From Leekyejoonella antrihumi (GTDB lineage Bacteria > Actinomycetota > Actinomycetes > Actinomycetales > Dermatophilaceae): a DNA stretch of 64,000 bases. The notes under the pieces are model-generated. The model did no database searches. It was not told where the DNA came from and saw only the letters and a program-made list of their open reading frames with translations. Positions 1 to 9,294 of this stretch are shown piece by piece; the stretch's first letter is position 1; every line of letters begins with the position of its first letter. A program made the position numbers and the translations under genes. The DNA is taken from the NCBI RefSeq assembly GCF_007845645.1, contig NZ_VCQV01000006.1, positions 1 to 64,000 on the forward strand, read 5' to 3'.

Positions 1-72
1 ACCGGTCGACGTCGGCAGTAGCGGCTCGACTATTGCCCAGAACTCATCGGAAATCTGATCCTCACGCACCAT
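1..72 (-). mobile_element. IS5-type transposase, N-terminal end only (runs off left edge)
   Basis: Read on the minus strand from the ATG at 72, 24 codons are open to the edge. They begin MVREDQISDEFWAIVEPLLP, which is the usual start of IS5/IS4-superfamily transposases (a short lead, then a D/E-W-hydrophobic-PLLP helix). The rest of the gene lies outside the window, so whether it is intact cannot be told. The terminal inverted repeat is expected between 72 and the helicase-associated gene, but I could not recognise one. A hairpin repeat follows directly at 127-172. The assignment rests on this short motif alone. Confidence 0.6.
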
Positions 73-126
73 GCATCCCACGCTCTCAACGTCAGCGCCG
101 AATCTTTGGGAGACACGCTCTAGTCA

Positions 127-172
127 CCCCACGAAGTTCTCCGCTCGTGCCTCGCTTCGATACTTCGCGGGG
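127..172. repeat. Hairpin repeat of the CCCCACRAAGT/ACTTYGCGGGG family
   Basis: The arms CCCCACGAAGT (127-137) and ACTTCGCGGGG (162-172) pair with one mismatch around a 24-nt loop. The same arm design, with AAA in place of GAA, occurs three times at 60062-60206, and a one-armed relative starts near 9229. The copies therefore look like a dispersed small hairpin element. Here it lies between the IS5 end and the 3' end of the minus-strand helicase-associated gene, where it could also act as a terminator. Confidence 0.5.
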
Positions 173-204
173 ACCCCGTCATGCGGGGAGCGGCTGTCAG
201 GGCC

Positions 205-2433
205 TTATGCGGGCGCGACACCGGTGATCCGGTGTATCGAAAACGTCTGCGTCCGGTCGTCGTCCGTGACACCGACTGCCCGCCCGCCTTCGACGCGGTG
301 CGGTGTGAAGAGGGTGCGTCGCACGCTGCCTGATGCGTCGACATACCCGATCCAGACAGGCACCTGTTCTGCGGTGGCGTCCTGCAGCATGCCTAGCGTG
401 ACCGTCGGATCGGTCGCCGGTATGCGAGGTCCTGCCTTCGGCGGCTGCTGCGCGCGCGCCGTCTCGGCCTGACGCAGCTCCGAGACCATCGCTCTCGCTG
501 CCGGCTCATCGAGCACCGTCACCTGCACCGGGTGAGCACGAGCATGCCGAGAGTGTGCACGGGGCGGCGTGCGTCCGGTAATCACGACACCACCGTCGGA
601 GGTCTCGGCAATCGGCGAGTGCTGGTGCTCGCGCAACAGGTCCAGCACGGTCCCGGGGCTCGCGGGGGACACCAGCACGGACGGCGCAATCCGACGAAGC
701 TGCAGTGGTGACAGGTCACGATCGGCGAGCATCGCGGTCAGCGCCGTCTCGTCGTCACTGCGGACGTAGGAACTGGCCGTGCCGACGCGGGCCTGTCCGT
801 GCCGCCTGGCCAGATCCGAGATCAGGTAGGTCAAGGGTTGCGGAAGCGGCGTGCTGCTGGCTCCCTGCAGGGTCCGAAGCAGCTCGTCACTGGTCATGCC
901 GGTGTCGAGGGCGCGGCGAACGCTCGCCTTCGTGAAGCGGAATACCGTTGCGCCACCGCGCGACTCCACATCGGCGGCCACATGCATGACGCGGCGCAAC
1001 GAGTCTTCCAGCGGACCTGGCGCTATCGCTGTCAGGTCGGCCTGGATCAGCACGTGGTCGACGGGTTCTGGAAAGTGCGCGCTCATGGCGGCACTCACGT
1101 CGTGCCCGTCGACGACTGCGCGGCCTGCGGACGACAGCGCCCCGCGACCGGTGAGGCCCAGCCAGCCGGCTTCGCGCAGAACAACGTCCGCTCGAGTCGG
1201 CACGCCAGGCGGAAGACGCAGTGGGCGATGCCACCGTAGTAGGACATCAACCGAATGAGTTTCTGCCACAGTTCCTTCGGGCAGGGTGGCAACGGTGCGC
1301 AGGACGTCCTGACGGCGGTGCCGGATCAGTGGCCAGGCGGCTCCGGGGCCAAGCACGTTGATCGTGGGGGCACTTCCCGTGCGCGAGGGAGGGTGCTCGC
1401 CTCCGGTGCCTACGAGGAACGGCGCGCGAATCGTCTCCCACCAGGCGTCGACCAGTCGCGCCCACCGCTCGATGGGGGTGCTCGCAGCCCAGTTGTCATA
1501 CTCCGACGTCGGCAGCCAGCACGGCTCGAGCTGGCCATCCTCGCTGAGGAGGCCTGCGGCGTAGGCCAACTCGATGATGAAGGCGCTGAGCTCCGGGGAC
1601 GCCTCCAGTCGGGCGGTCGCGATCCGATGATCACGGACGCTGAGCCCACCGGAGCGCAGCACGCGGGGTGGGTCCGTCTCCCAGGCGGTCGCCAGCTCCT
1701 CCAGCCGCCAGAGCAGCTCGAGCGCCTCCGCACCCGCAGCGGCGTCGACGTCAGCCGAGGTGAGGACTTTTCCCTCCGGCGGTGGAGGACGCAGGGCATC
1801 GGGATACAGTTGCCCGCCGCGCAGTGCCAGCCCGACCTCGCGGGGGATAGTGCCGGTCTCGAGGTCGGTGCGAACCATGAGCCCGGCATCGGTCAGCTCG
1901 GTCAGCACCGTGCGTCCGGTGGCACCGGTGAACGCCGCGCTCGGATGCGTCCACCGCAGCTGGTCGATGGCCTTGCGCGCCCCGCTGGACAGGTGGTTGT
2001 ATGCCGCGTCGGCGTCCACCGCCCGCGTCGCGGCCGGTAGGTCGGCGGTGGGCGGGCCGAGCTTCGCGGGCCGGGTCAGCAGCTCGCCGACCGCACGGGC
2101 GGTGCGCAGTCCCTCCGGCGAGCGCCAGAGCAGCCCGGCTGCCCACAGATCCTGCAGCAACGGGTCGATCTCCGCAGTGGTGCAGCCGAGCAGCCGGGCC
2201 GGATCGTTCTCGTCGCCGCTGACCAGGACGGCCTCCAGGGCGTGCAACTGGTCGGCCTCCAGGCCCCCGAGTGCTCGTTGCACACTGGCTCGGGTCGAGG
2301 CTCGTGCGGCGAGGGCGGTCAGGTCGCTCGGTGCCGGCCGGGCAAGGTCTGGTCGACGTTGCAGCAGCACACGTAGCTCGTCGTCGCTGCGCGTGCGAAG
2401 GTCCTCGGCGTAGCTACGCGCGGTTGACGGCAC
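205..2433 (-). CDS. Helicase-associated-domain protein (XPB/Ssl2-like, Helicase_C_3)
   Basis: This is a large soluble protein of 742 aa with no visible Walker A or DEAD motif. Its composition and layout match the actinobacterial family annotated as helicase-associated or XPB/Ssl2-like N-terminal domain proteins, usually 700-800 aa. The N-terminus (RSYAEDLRTRSDDELRVLLQ) and the winged-helix-rich C-terminal third (DLTAIAPGPL through LLREHQHSPIAE) are the recognisable parts. The molecular role of the family is not established; a link to nucleic-acid handling is inference from the domain name. I chose the GTG at 2433 because family members begin close to this point. A TTG at 2496 would add 21 residues. 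It is divergent from the acyl-CoA synthetase. Confidence 0.8.
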   Translation of the reverse strand: MPSTARSYAEDLRTRSDDELRVLLQRRPDLARPAPSDLTALAARASTRASVQRALGGLEADQLHALEAVLVSGDENDPARLLGCTTAEIDPLLQDLWAAGLLWRSPEGLRTARAVGELLTRPAKLGPPTADLPAATRAVDADAAYNHLSSGARKAIDQLRWTHPSAAFTGATGRTVLTELTDAGLMVRTDLETGTIPREVGLALRGGQLYPDALRPPPPEGKVLTSADVDAAAGAEALELLWRLEELATAWETDPPRVLRSGGLSVRDHRIATARLEASPELSAFIIELAYAAGLLSEDGQLEPCWLPTSEYDNWAASTPIERWARLVDAWWETIRAPFLVGTGGEHPPSRTGSAPTINVLGPGAAWPLIRHRRQDVLRTVATLPEGTVAETHSVDVLLRWHRPLRLPPGVPTRADVVLREAGWLGLTGRGALSSAGRAVVDGHDVSAAMSAHFPEPVDHVLIQADLTAIAPGPLEDSLRRVMHVAADVESRGGATVFRFTKASVRRALDTGMTSDELLRTLQGASSTPLPQPLTYLISDLARRHGQARVGTASSYVRSDDETALTAMLADRDLSPLQLRRIAPSVLVSPASPGTVLDLLREHQHSPIAETSDGGVVITGRTPPRAHSRHARAHPVQVTVLDEPAARAMVSELRQAETARAQQPPKAGPRIPATDPTVTLGMLQDATAEQVPVWIGYVDASGSVRRTLFTPHRVEGGRAVGVTDDDRTQTFSIHRITGVAPA

Positions 2434-2562
2434 GGCACCCAGCCTATTGCGTCTCTCCGATGGCGGATCGGCCGTCTTCGGCTGGGCGGATTCCAAGCGA
2501 TGCCCCGGTCCGCGATCTAAGGTTGAGGCTGCACCGCAACGATGTGTCCCTTGGAGGTCATT

Positions 2563-4230
2563 GTGTCCGAGCCGCCCGTCCCGTCCTACAGCTCAGCAAC
2601 GTCGCAGGAGCCGCTGCTCGGCGACACGATCGGGGACAACCTCGCGCGGACCGTGGCGTCGTTCGGGGATCGGGACGCGATGGTCGATCTGCCCAGCGGG
2701 CGTCGCTGGACGTATGACGAGCTGCTGACCGACGTCGACCGGGTCGCCAAGGGGCTCATCGCCGCCGGGGTCCTCAAGGGGGACCGGGTGGGGATCTGGG
2801 CGCCGAACTGCCCGGAGTGGACCCTGCTGCAGTACGCCACGGCACGCATCGGCGCGGTGCTGGTCTGCGTCAACCCGGCCTATCGCTCGCATGAGCTGTC
2901 GTTCGTGCTCAAGCAGTCGGGGATGAAGCTGCTGGTCAGTGCCGTGCAGCACAAGACCTCCGACTACCAGGCGATGGTCGGCGAAGTGCGAGAGAGCTGT
3001 CCGAGCCTGAAGGATGTCTACTTCGTCGCGGTCGGCGGTGGGGAACCGCATACCGGTCCGGACAGCTGGCAGGCCCTGCTCGACGGTGGCTCGGGCGTCG
3101 CCGATGACGACATCAGTTCTCGTGGCGCCGCATTGACCGCGGATGACCCGATCAACATCCAGTACACCTCTGGCACAACGGGGTTCCCGAAGGGTGCAAC
3201 TCTTTCGCACCACAACATCCTCAACAACGGCTACTTCGTCGGCGAGCTGGTCAGTTACACCGAGCACGACCGGATCTGCATACCCGTGCCCTTCTATCAC
3301 TGCTTCGGCATGGTGATGGGCAATCTTGCGGCCACCTCGCACGGGGCGTGCATGGTGATCCCGGCGCCGTCCTTCGAGCCAGTCGCCACACTGGACGCGG
3401 TGGTGTCCGAGCGGTGCACCTCGTTGTATGGCGTGCCGACGATGTTCATCGCGGAGCTCGGCCTGGACACGTTCGACGCCTACGACCTGTCCACCCTGCG
3501 GACCGGCATCATGGCGGGATCACCCTGCCCGGTGGAGGTGATGAAGAAGGTTGTCGCGCAGATGAATATGACCGAGGTCGCCATCTGCTACGGCATGACC
3601 GAGACCTCCCCGGTCTCCACGATGACGAGGGTGGACGACGACCTGGCACGCCGCACGGAGACGGTCGGGCAGGTGATGCCGCACCTCGAGGTCAAGGTCA
3701 TCGACCCGGTCACCGGTCTGACGGTGCCACATGGTGAGGCGGGCGAGTTCTGCACGCGTGGATACAGCGTGATGCTGGGCTACTGGGAGCAGCCGGAGAA
3801 GACCGCCGAGGCGATCGACGTTGCCCGCTGGATGCACACCGGCGATCTCGCCACCATGGACGCGGACGGCTACCTCAACATTGTCGGCCGGATCAAGGAC
3901 CTGGTGATCCGTGGCGGTGAGAACATCTACCCTCGGGAGATCGAGGAGTTCCTCTACACGCACCCGGACATCGCGGACGTCCAGGTCATCGGGGTACCCG
4001 ACCAGAAGTATGGCGAGGAGCTCATGGCGTGGGTCGTGATGCGCCCCGGCACCACCCCGCTGACCGCGGAGGCGCTCGCGGGATTCTGCCAGGGCCGGCT
4101 CGCGCACTACAAGGTGCCGCGCTACGTGCACGTCACCGACGGATTCCCGATGACCGTCACCGGCAAGATCAGGAAGGTCCAGATGCGCGAGGAGTCGGGC
4201 AAGCTGCTGGCGGAAGGGGGCCGTTCATGA
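2563..4230 (+). CDS. Acyl-CoA synthetase, AMP-binding (FadD-like)
   Basis: A 555-aa member of the ANL superfamily that activates a carboxylic acid to acyl-AMP and then to an acyl-CoA. Visible motifs are the P-loop [11 protein letters not shown] (about residue 202), YGMTETSP (about 344), the hinge region [21 protein letters not shown] in two parts (TGDLATMD and GRIKD), and the C-terminal catalytic lysine in TVTGKIRK. These place it with medium/long-chain fatty-acyl-CoA ligases rather than with MenE, although MenE belongs to the same superfamily. GTG 2563 is preferred over ATG 2542 because GGAGG at 2553-2557 is correctly spaced for it. The stop overlaps the next start by 4 bp (ATGA), so the pair is translationally coupled. 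The substrate is unknown. Confidence 0.9.
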   Translation: MSEPPVPSYSSATSQEPLLGDTIGDNLARTVASFGDRDAMVDLPSGRRWTYDELLTDVDRVAKGLIAAGVLKGDRVGIWAPNCPEWTLLQYATARIGAVLVCVNPAYRSHELSFVLKQSGMKLLVSAVQHKTSDYQAMVGEVRESCPSLKDVYFVAVGGGEPHTGPDSWQALLDGGSGVADDDISSRGAALTADDPINIQYTSGTTGFPKGATLSHHNILNNGYFVGELVSYTEHDRICIPVPFYHCFGMVMGNLAATSHGACMVIPAPSFEPVATLDAVVSERCTSLYGVPTMFIAELGLDTFDAYDLSTLRTGIMAGSPCPVEVMKKVVAQMNMTEVAICYGMTETSPVSTMTRVDDDLARRTETVGQVMPHLEVKVIDPVTGLTVPHGEAGEFCTRGYSVMLGYWEQPEKTAEAIDVARWMHTGDLATMDADGYLNIVGRIKDLVIRGGENIYPREIEEFLYTHPDIADVQVIGVPDQKYGEELMAWVVMRPGTTPLTAEALAGFCQGRLAHYKVPRYVHVTDGFPMTVTGKIRKVQMREESGKLLAEGGRS

Positions 4231-5141
4231 GCTTCCCCAGCGGCGAGCAGTGGACGATTCGACACGGCGACCAGGAGGTCACCGTCGTCGAGGTCGGCGG
4301 GGGACTGCGCACCTACACGATCGGCGGAGTCGACGTGCTGCACGGGTATGCCGCCGACGCGCGAGCCGACGGCGGCCGTGGGCAGGTGTTGATGCCCTGG
4401 CCGAGTCGTATCGGAGACGGCAAGTACACCTTCGACGGGGTGGACCAGCAGCTGCCGATCACCGAAGTGCCGAACCACAACGCGATCCACGGCCTGGTGC
4501 GCTGGGCGATGTGGACGGTCAGGCAGCGTTCGGACTCCTCGGTGAGCGTTGCCCATCGACTGTTTCCGCAGCCCGGGTGGCCGGGGTCCCTGGACCTGCA
4601 GATCACCTACGCCCTCGGAGCCGACGGGCTGTCGGTGACTCCGTCGGTCACGAACCTCGGCGCTGCCTCGGCGCCCTTCGGGTATGGCGCGCATCCCTAC
4701 CTGACGGTGGGAGAGGCGAAGGTCGACGAGGTCACGCTGACCGTCCCGGCCCACACCAGGATCAACCTGGATGACCGGTTGCTCCCCGTAGACGCGGCGC
4801 CCGTCAGTGGTGCTGCCGACTTCCGCACCCCACGGCAGATCCGGGACACCGTCCTGGACAACACCTACACAGACCTGGCTGCGACGGACGGCGTCTGGCG
4901 CGCGCGCCTCGAGCATGGCGGCCGGTCGACCGCGATGTGGGCGCAGGCGGAGGTCTTCGGCTACGCCCAGGTGTTCAGCGGTGACACGCTGCCACCCGGG
5001 CGGGCTCGGTGCTCCGGCCTGGCGGTGGAGCCGATGTCCTGTCCGGGCGGTGCGTTCGCCAGCGGCGACTCACTGATCGTCCTCGAGCCGGGGCAGGTCT
5101 GGACCGGCACGTGGGGCATCACGGCGACGCTGCCGACCTGA
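4227..5141 (+). CDS. Aldose 1-epimerase-like protein (galactose mutarotase family)
   Basis: A 304-aa beta-sandwich protein of the mutarotase family, which interconverts the alpha and beta anomers of hexoses in the cytoplasm. The family histidines are visible in [11 protein letters not shown] (about residue 90) and in YGAHPYL (about 155). The N-terminal [15 protein letters not shown] segment is also typical. It starts at the ATG overlapping the acyl-CoA synthetase stop by 4 bp, with AAGGGGG upstream. Physical coupling to an acyl-CoA ligase is not an obvious metabolic link. The true sugar is unknown, and catalytically inactive relatives exist. Confidence 0.88.
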   Translation: MSFPSGEQWTIRHGDQEVTVVEVGGGLRTYTIGGVDVLHGYAADARADGGRGQVLMPWPSRIGDGKYTFDGVDQQLPITEVPNHNAIHGLVRWAMWTVRQRSDSSVSVAHRLFPQPGWPGSLDLQITYALGADGLSVTPSVTNLGAASAPFGYGAHPYLTVGEAKVDEVTLTVPAHTRINLDDRLLPVDAAPVSGAADFRTPRQIRDTVLDNTYTDLAATDGVWRARLEHGGRSTAMWAQAEVFGYAQVFSGDTLPPGRARCSGLAVEPMSCPGGAFASGDSLIVLEPGQVWTGTWGITATLPT

Positions 5142-5256
5142 GCTCTCACGGGGGTTGCGTTCGGGCGGTGCATGGACCTGCCCGAGGACGACGACGAGGT
5201 GCCCGAGCGCGCGACCTGACGTGTCACGTCACGGCGAGTGCGGGAGGATGAGGCGT

Positions 5257-6984
5257 GTGAATCCCTCGACTGCCATCGCCACGGTCCTGATCGACGAGCT
5301 GATCCGGCACGGTGTGCGGGAGGTGGTGCTGGCTCCCGGTTCCCGCTCGGCACCGCTCGCGTATGCCGTGGAGGAGGCCGACCGGGCAGGTCGGCTCCGT
5401 CTGCACGTGCGGGTCGACGAACGATCCGCCGGTTTCCTCGCCCTCGGCCTGGCGAAGACCACGCGGATGCCGGTCCCGGTGATCACCACCAGCGGCACCG
5501 CAGTCGCCAACCTGCACCCCGCCGTGCTCGAGGCGTCGCAGGGGCATGTGCCGTTGCTGGTGCTCAGCGCAGACCGGCCGCAGGAGTTGCGCGGCACCGG
5601 CGCGAACCAGACGACCGACCAGGTCAAGATCTTCGGTGGGGCGACCCGCTGGTTCCACGAGCTCGGCACTCCGGAACGACGAGCGGGCCAACAGGCGATC
5701 TGGCGCTCGGTGATCGGGCGAGCCGTCGCCGAGAGCCGCGGTCTGCCGTCGGGCGACCCCGGCCCGGTGCACCTGAATGTGCCGCTGCGGGACCCGTTGG
5801 TGCCGACGACGGACGAACAGCCGTGGCCGGAGTCGCTGGAGGGTCGTGCGCACGGTGAGGCGTGGCTGAGTCTGCGGACACCGAGCAGTCACCGGGGTTC
5901 GGCGCCGGCCGGCCCAGGAATCGCGCCCGTCCCGCAGACCTTGGTCCTCCTCGGTGACCTGCCGAATCCGACACAGGCGGCGGAGCTTTCGGAGCTGGCA
6001 GATGCTGCGGGATGGCCAGTCATGGCCGAGCCGTTCGGGCAGTACAACCGCGGTCGCGCCACGGCGAACGGCCCGCTGATCCTGCGGGCGCAGGAGTGGC
6101 TCGAGGACAACCTGCCCGAGCGCGTGCTCATCGGCGGGCGGGTGACCCTCGACCGCTACGTGGCCAGGCTGTTGCAGCATCCGAAGGTCTCTGTCGAGGT
6201 CGTCACCCCGCTGACATCTTGGGCGGACCCCGGCCACGTTGTGCGCCGGGTGCACGACTGGGCCGACATCGAGCGCAGCCATCAGGCCGTCTCGTCGTGC
6301 GTGGACCGCGCCTGGGCCTCTCGGTGGCGTCGGGCCAACAGTGACGTCGCGCGGGCGGTGAGTCCGTTGATCGACGAGTCCTGGCCGAGTGGGCCGGCGG
6401 TAGCCCGCACCGTGGCGCACAACCTGCCGGAGTACGCCGGTCTGTACGTCGGCTCGTCCAACTCCGCGCGCGACCTGGACCTTGCGCGGGACCCGCATCG
6501 GATCGCCTCGGGGGTGGTTGCCGTGGCCAACCGTGGGCTGGCTGGCATCGATGGGCTGGTCTCCTCGGCGGTAGGCATGTCGCTCGCCCGTCCCGGGCGC
6601 GCGGCATACGCCTTGGTAGGCGACCTGACCTTCCTGCACGACGCGAACGCCTTGCTGATCGGACCGGAAGAGCCGCAACCCGACCTGACCGTGGTCGTGA
6701 TGAACGACAACGGTGGGGGGATCTTCGGCACCCTGGAGCCGGGTCAGGCCCGCCTTGCTCGGTCGTTCGAGCGGGTATTCGGCACGCCGACGGTCGCGCG
6801 GATCGGCGCTTTGTGCGCGGCTCACGGGGTGGAGCACGAACTGGTCACGCAGCGCGACGTGCTCGCCGATCGGATTGCGCATCCGAAACCGGGGCTGCGG
6901 GTTGTCGAGGTGGAGATCCCGCGCGAGCCCCAGCGGCAGCTGCGCGAACGCCTGCGTCAGGCGGCGATCGACGCGCTGGCGTAA
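5257..6984 (+). CDS. menD: MenD, SEPHCHC synthase (menaquinone pathway)
   Basis: ThDP-dependent enzyme joining isochorismate and 2-oxoglutarate to give 2-succinyl-5-enolpyruvyl-6-hydroxy-3-cyclohexene-1-carboxylate, the first committed step to menaquinone. The 575-aa length is normal. The N-terminal Pyr domain shows LAPGSRSAPLAYA and DERSAGFLALGLAK. The C-terminal PP domain has DLTFLHDANALL followed by NDNGGGIFGTLEPG, the cofactor loop. GTG 5257 is chosen because GGGAGG at 5242-5247 sits 9 nt before it, whereas ATG 5248 would abut that site. In many actinobacteria menD lies next to the isochorismate synthase gene. Here that gene is 18 kb away, across an accessory region. Confidence 0.96.
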   Translation: MNPSTAIATVLIDELIRHGVREVVLAPGSRSAPLAYAVEEADRAGRLRLHVRVDERSAGFLALGLAKTTRMPVPVITTSGTAVANLHPAVLEASQGHVPLLVLSADRPQELRGTGANQTTDQVKIFGGATRWFHELGTPERRAGQQAIWRSVIGRAVAESRGLPSGDPGPVHLNVPLRDPLVPTTDEQPWPESLEGRAHGEAWLSLRTPSSHRGSAPAGPGIAPVPQTLVLLGDLPNPTQAAELSELADAAGWPVMAEPFGQYNRGRATANGPLILRAQEWLEDNLPERVLIGGRVTLDRYVARLLQHPKVSVEVVTPLTSWADPGHVVRRVHDWADIERSHQAVSSCVDRAWASRWRRANSDVARAVSPLIDESWPSGPAVARTVAHNLPEYAGLYVGSSNSARDLDLARDPHRIASGVVAVANRGLAGIDGLVSSAVGMSLARPGRAAYALVGDLTFLHDANALLIGPEEPQPDLTVVVMNDNGGGIFGTLEPGQARLARSFERVFGTPTVARIGALCAAHGVEHELVTQRDVLADRIAHPKPGLRVVEVEIPREPQRQLRERLRQAAIDALA

Positions 6985-7203
6985 GGCACCGATGCGTTTG
7001 TGCGGCAGGCGGCCCGGTACCCGACGACAGGCAGCGTAGGTGGCCGATTTGTGACGACCGCCGTCTCGCAGATGACATTCCGGTAACATCCCGCGGTTCG
7101 GCACGGGATTTGCGACGCTGGCCGTAATCTCAAGATGTCCACGGCGGCTGTGCGACCTCTGCGCGCCACTGCCGCCGCAGCGCAAGGCATGTGGAGGCCA
7201 CAA

Positions 7204-8325
7204 GTGAAGAGACTCAGCACCACAATCATGTCGGTGACGGCCGGTGTTGCGCTGGCTGCGGCCGCCGCCGGCTGCGCGGCCCCCTCGTCCTCCTCCTCGA
7301 GCAACTCCTCGGGAGCGGGCTCGGCGACCTCCGCCAAGGCGTTCGGCGGGATGGACGCCTTGGTCAAGGCCGCGAAGAAGGAAGGCACGCTGAACGTGAT
7401 CGCGCTCCCGCCGACCTGGGCGAACTACGGCGCCATCATCTCCTCCTTCTCCAAGAAATACGGGATCAAGGTCAACTCCGCGCAGCCGGACGGCGCCAGT
7501 CAGGACGAGATCAACGCCGCCAAGAAGCTGAACGGGACCTCGCGCACCCCGGACGTGTTCGACCTCGGCCAAACGGTGGCCATGGCAAACACGAGCATGT
7601 ACGCGAAGTACGAGGTCAGCACCTGGAACACGATTCCGAGTACCTACAAGGACCCGAACGGGTTGTGGACCAACGACTACGGCGGCTACATCTCGATTGG
7701 CTACGACTCCAAGAAGGTCCCCGCGGTCACCAGCCTGAACGACCTGCTGAAGCCCGCGTACAAGGGCAAAGTTGCGCTCAACGGTGACCCAACCCAGGCC
7801 GGTGCGGCATTCAGCGGCGTGATGATGGCAGCGGTTGCCAACGGCGGCGGCCCGAACAATATTGCGCCGGGCGTGAACTTCTTCGTCAAGCTCAAGAAGG
7901 CCGGCAACTTCCTGCCCCTGGACCCGACTCCCGCGACGATCGAGTCGGGACAGACCCCGGTCGTCATCGACTGGGACTACACCAATGCCGCGGAGACCTC
8001 GAAGCTGCCGTCGTGGAAGGTCATGGTGCCGAGCAATGCGGTTGTCGGCGGTTACTACTTCCAGGCGATCAACAAGGACGCCGCGCACCCGGCCGCGGCC
8101 CGGCTGTGGGAGGAGTACCTCTTCTCCGACGCGGGGCAGAACCTGTATCTGAACGGGGGCGCCAGGCCGGTCCGGGCCGACGCCATGGTCAAGAGCGGCA
8201 CCATCGACAAGGCCGCCTTCGCCAAGCTGCCCGCGGTCAGCGGCAAACCCGTCATCGCCACGGCGGCCCAGACCAAGAAGGCCGCAACCTACCTGTCCAC
8301 GAACTGGTCGAAGGTGACCAGTTGA
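7204..8325 (+). CDS. ABC importer substrate-binding lipoprotein
   Basis: A 373-aa extracytoplasmic solute-binding protein. The N-terminus has two basic residues, a hydrophobic helix and a lipobox ending LAAAAAGC, so it should be lipid-anchored to the outer face of the membrane after cleavage at that Cys. A Ser/Gly linker follows, then a type 2 periplasmic-binding fold (TLNVIALPPTWANYG, VFDLGQTVAMA, VVIDWDY). It resembles the polyamine, 2-aminoethylphosphonate and ferric-ion binding group, and the ligand cannot be chosen from sequence alone. GTG 7204 is supported by TGGAGG seven bases upstream. It heads the four-gene importer ending near 11185. Confidence 0.9.
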   Translation: MKRLSTTIMSVTAGVALAAAAAGCAAPSSSSSSNSSGAGSATSAKAFGGMDALVKAAKKEGTLNVIALPPTWANYGAIISSFSKKYGIKVNSAQPDGASQDEINAAKKLNGTSRTPDVFDLGQTVAMANTSMYAKYEVSTWNTIPSTYKDPNGLWTNDYGGYISIGYDSKKVPAVTSLNDLLKPAYKGKVALNGDPTQAGAAFSGVMMAAVANGGGPNNIAPGVNFFVKLKKAGNFLPLDPTPATIESGQTPVVIDWDYTNAAETSKLPSWKVMVPSNAVVGGYYFQAINKDAAHPAAARLWEEYLFSDAGQNLYLNGGARPVRADAMVKSGTIDKAAFAKLPAVSGKPVIATAAQTKKAATYLSTNWSKVTS

Positions 8326-8368
8326 GCGACCCCGGGTCTCGACCGGTCAGTCGAGTTGCGCGCGGCTC

Positions 8369-9223
8369 ATGAAGACGCGGGCACGGCGGCTGCTGCCCAC
8401 GCTGGGGTTGGTCCCGTTTCTTGGGTATCTCACGGTCTTCTTGTTCATCCCGACGATCATCATCGTCGTCGGGGCGTTCACCGACCACGGTCGGGCGAGC
8501 CTGACCAATATCCAGGGACTGGCCAACCCCACCGTGTGGCAGGCGCTGAAGCAGAGCCTCATTCTGTCGGCGAGCACGGCCGCGATCGGCGCGGTCTTCG
8601 GCAGCCTGCTGGCGTATGCGCTGGTGTCGGGCAACCCCAGTGGGTTGGCGCGGCGGGCGGCGACCAGCGTATGCGGTGTGCTCGCGCAGTTCGGCGGTGT
8701 CATGCTCGCCTTCGCGTTCATCGCGACGCTGAGCTACTCGGGCTCCTTGACCGACCTGCTGCGTGACCATGCCGGCATCGACATCTTCGGCAGTGGGTGG
8801 CTGTTTGCGCTGCCGGGCCTGATTCTGGTCTACAGCTACTTCCAGATCCCGCTGATGGTGATCGTGTTCCTGCCGGCGCTCGACGGCATCCGGGTGCAGT
8901 GGCGGGAGGCGGCCGAGAACCTCGGTGCGACAACCTGGCAGTTCTGGCGTCATGTCGGCGGGCCGTTGCTGTTCCCCGCGTTCTTGGGGTCGGCCCTGCT
9001 GCTGTTCGCGAACGCGTTCGCGTCGTATGCGACAGCGGCGGCCCTGGTGAGCCAGGGCAACCCGATCACGCCGCTATACATCCGTGCCGCACTCACCAGC
9101 GAGATCATCCTGGGCCGGCAGAACCTGGCCTACGCCCTGGCGCTCGAGATGATCGTCGTCGTCGCGATCGTCATGGCCGCCTACGCACTGCTGGTGCGCC
9201 GAACCTCGAAGTGGCTCTCATGA
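8369..9223 (+). CDS. ABC importer permease 1 (PotB-like)
   Basis: A 284-aa integral membrane permease with about six transmembrane helices, starting LLPTLGLVPFLGYLTVFLF. The EAA loop that contacts the ATPase is visible as EAAENLGATTWQFWRHV (about residue 178). It pairs with the second permease as the translocation channel of the importer. The gene ends in ATGA at 9220-9223, and the ATG there opens a 24-codon micro-ORF within a repeat, so ribosomes could re-initiate at once. Confidence 0.9.
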   Translation: MKTRARRLLPTLGLVPFLGYLTVFLFIPTIIIVVGAFTDHGRASLTNIQGLANPTVWQALKQSLILSASTAAIGAVFGSLLAYALVSGNPSGLARRAATSVCGVLAQFGGVMLAFAFIATLSYSGSLTDLLRDHAGIDIFGSGWLFALPGLILVYSYFQIPLMVIVFLPALDGIRVQWREAAENLGATTWQFWRHVGGPLLFPAFLGSALLLFANAFASYATAAALVSQGNPITPLYIRAALTSEIILGRQNLAYALALEMIVVVAIVMAAYALLVRRTSKWLS

Positions 9224-9294
9224 TCAGCACCCCACAAAGTCCTCGCTCCTTCGTCGCTCAGTCCTCGGTCGACAGCTCGCGGAGGCTCACATGA
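9220..9294 (+). repeat. ATGA-junction repeat with a 24-aa micro-ORF between the permeases
   Basis: The stretch opens ATGATCAGCACCCCACAAAG, nearly identical to the start of the 53-bp tandem units at 60055-60217 (ATGATCACCCCACAAAGTCA). It reads as a 24-codon ORF beginning MISTPQSPRSF. Its ATG overlaps the stop of permease 1 and its TGA overlaps the ATG of permease 2, each by 4 bp. A ribosome-binding-like GCGGAGG lies inside it, before permease 2. The downstream hairpin arm has degenerated. Whether the peptide is made is unknown. What the sequence shows is an inserted element that keeps the coupling chain intact. Confidence 0.65.

Noticed and set aside
5172-5219. 15-codon ORF (MDLPEDDDEVPERAT) before menD
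   Set aside because: It is short, acidic and without a ribosome-binding site; it may be chance or the end of a lost gene.
5224-8088. Long minus-strand open frame opposite menD and the binding-protein gene
   Set aside because: Composition (Arg, His, Gly-rich) is typical of an antisense shadow of high-GC genes, and both plus-strand genes have clear family motifs.
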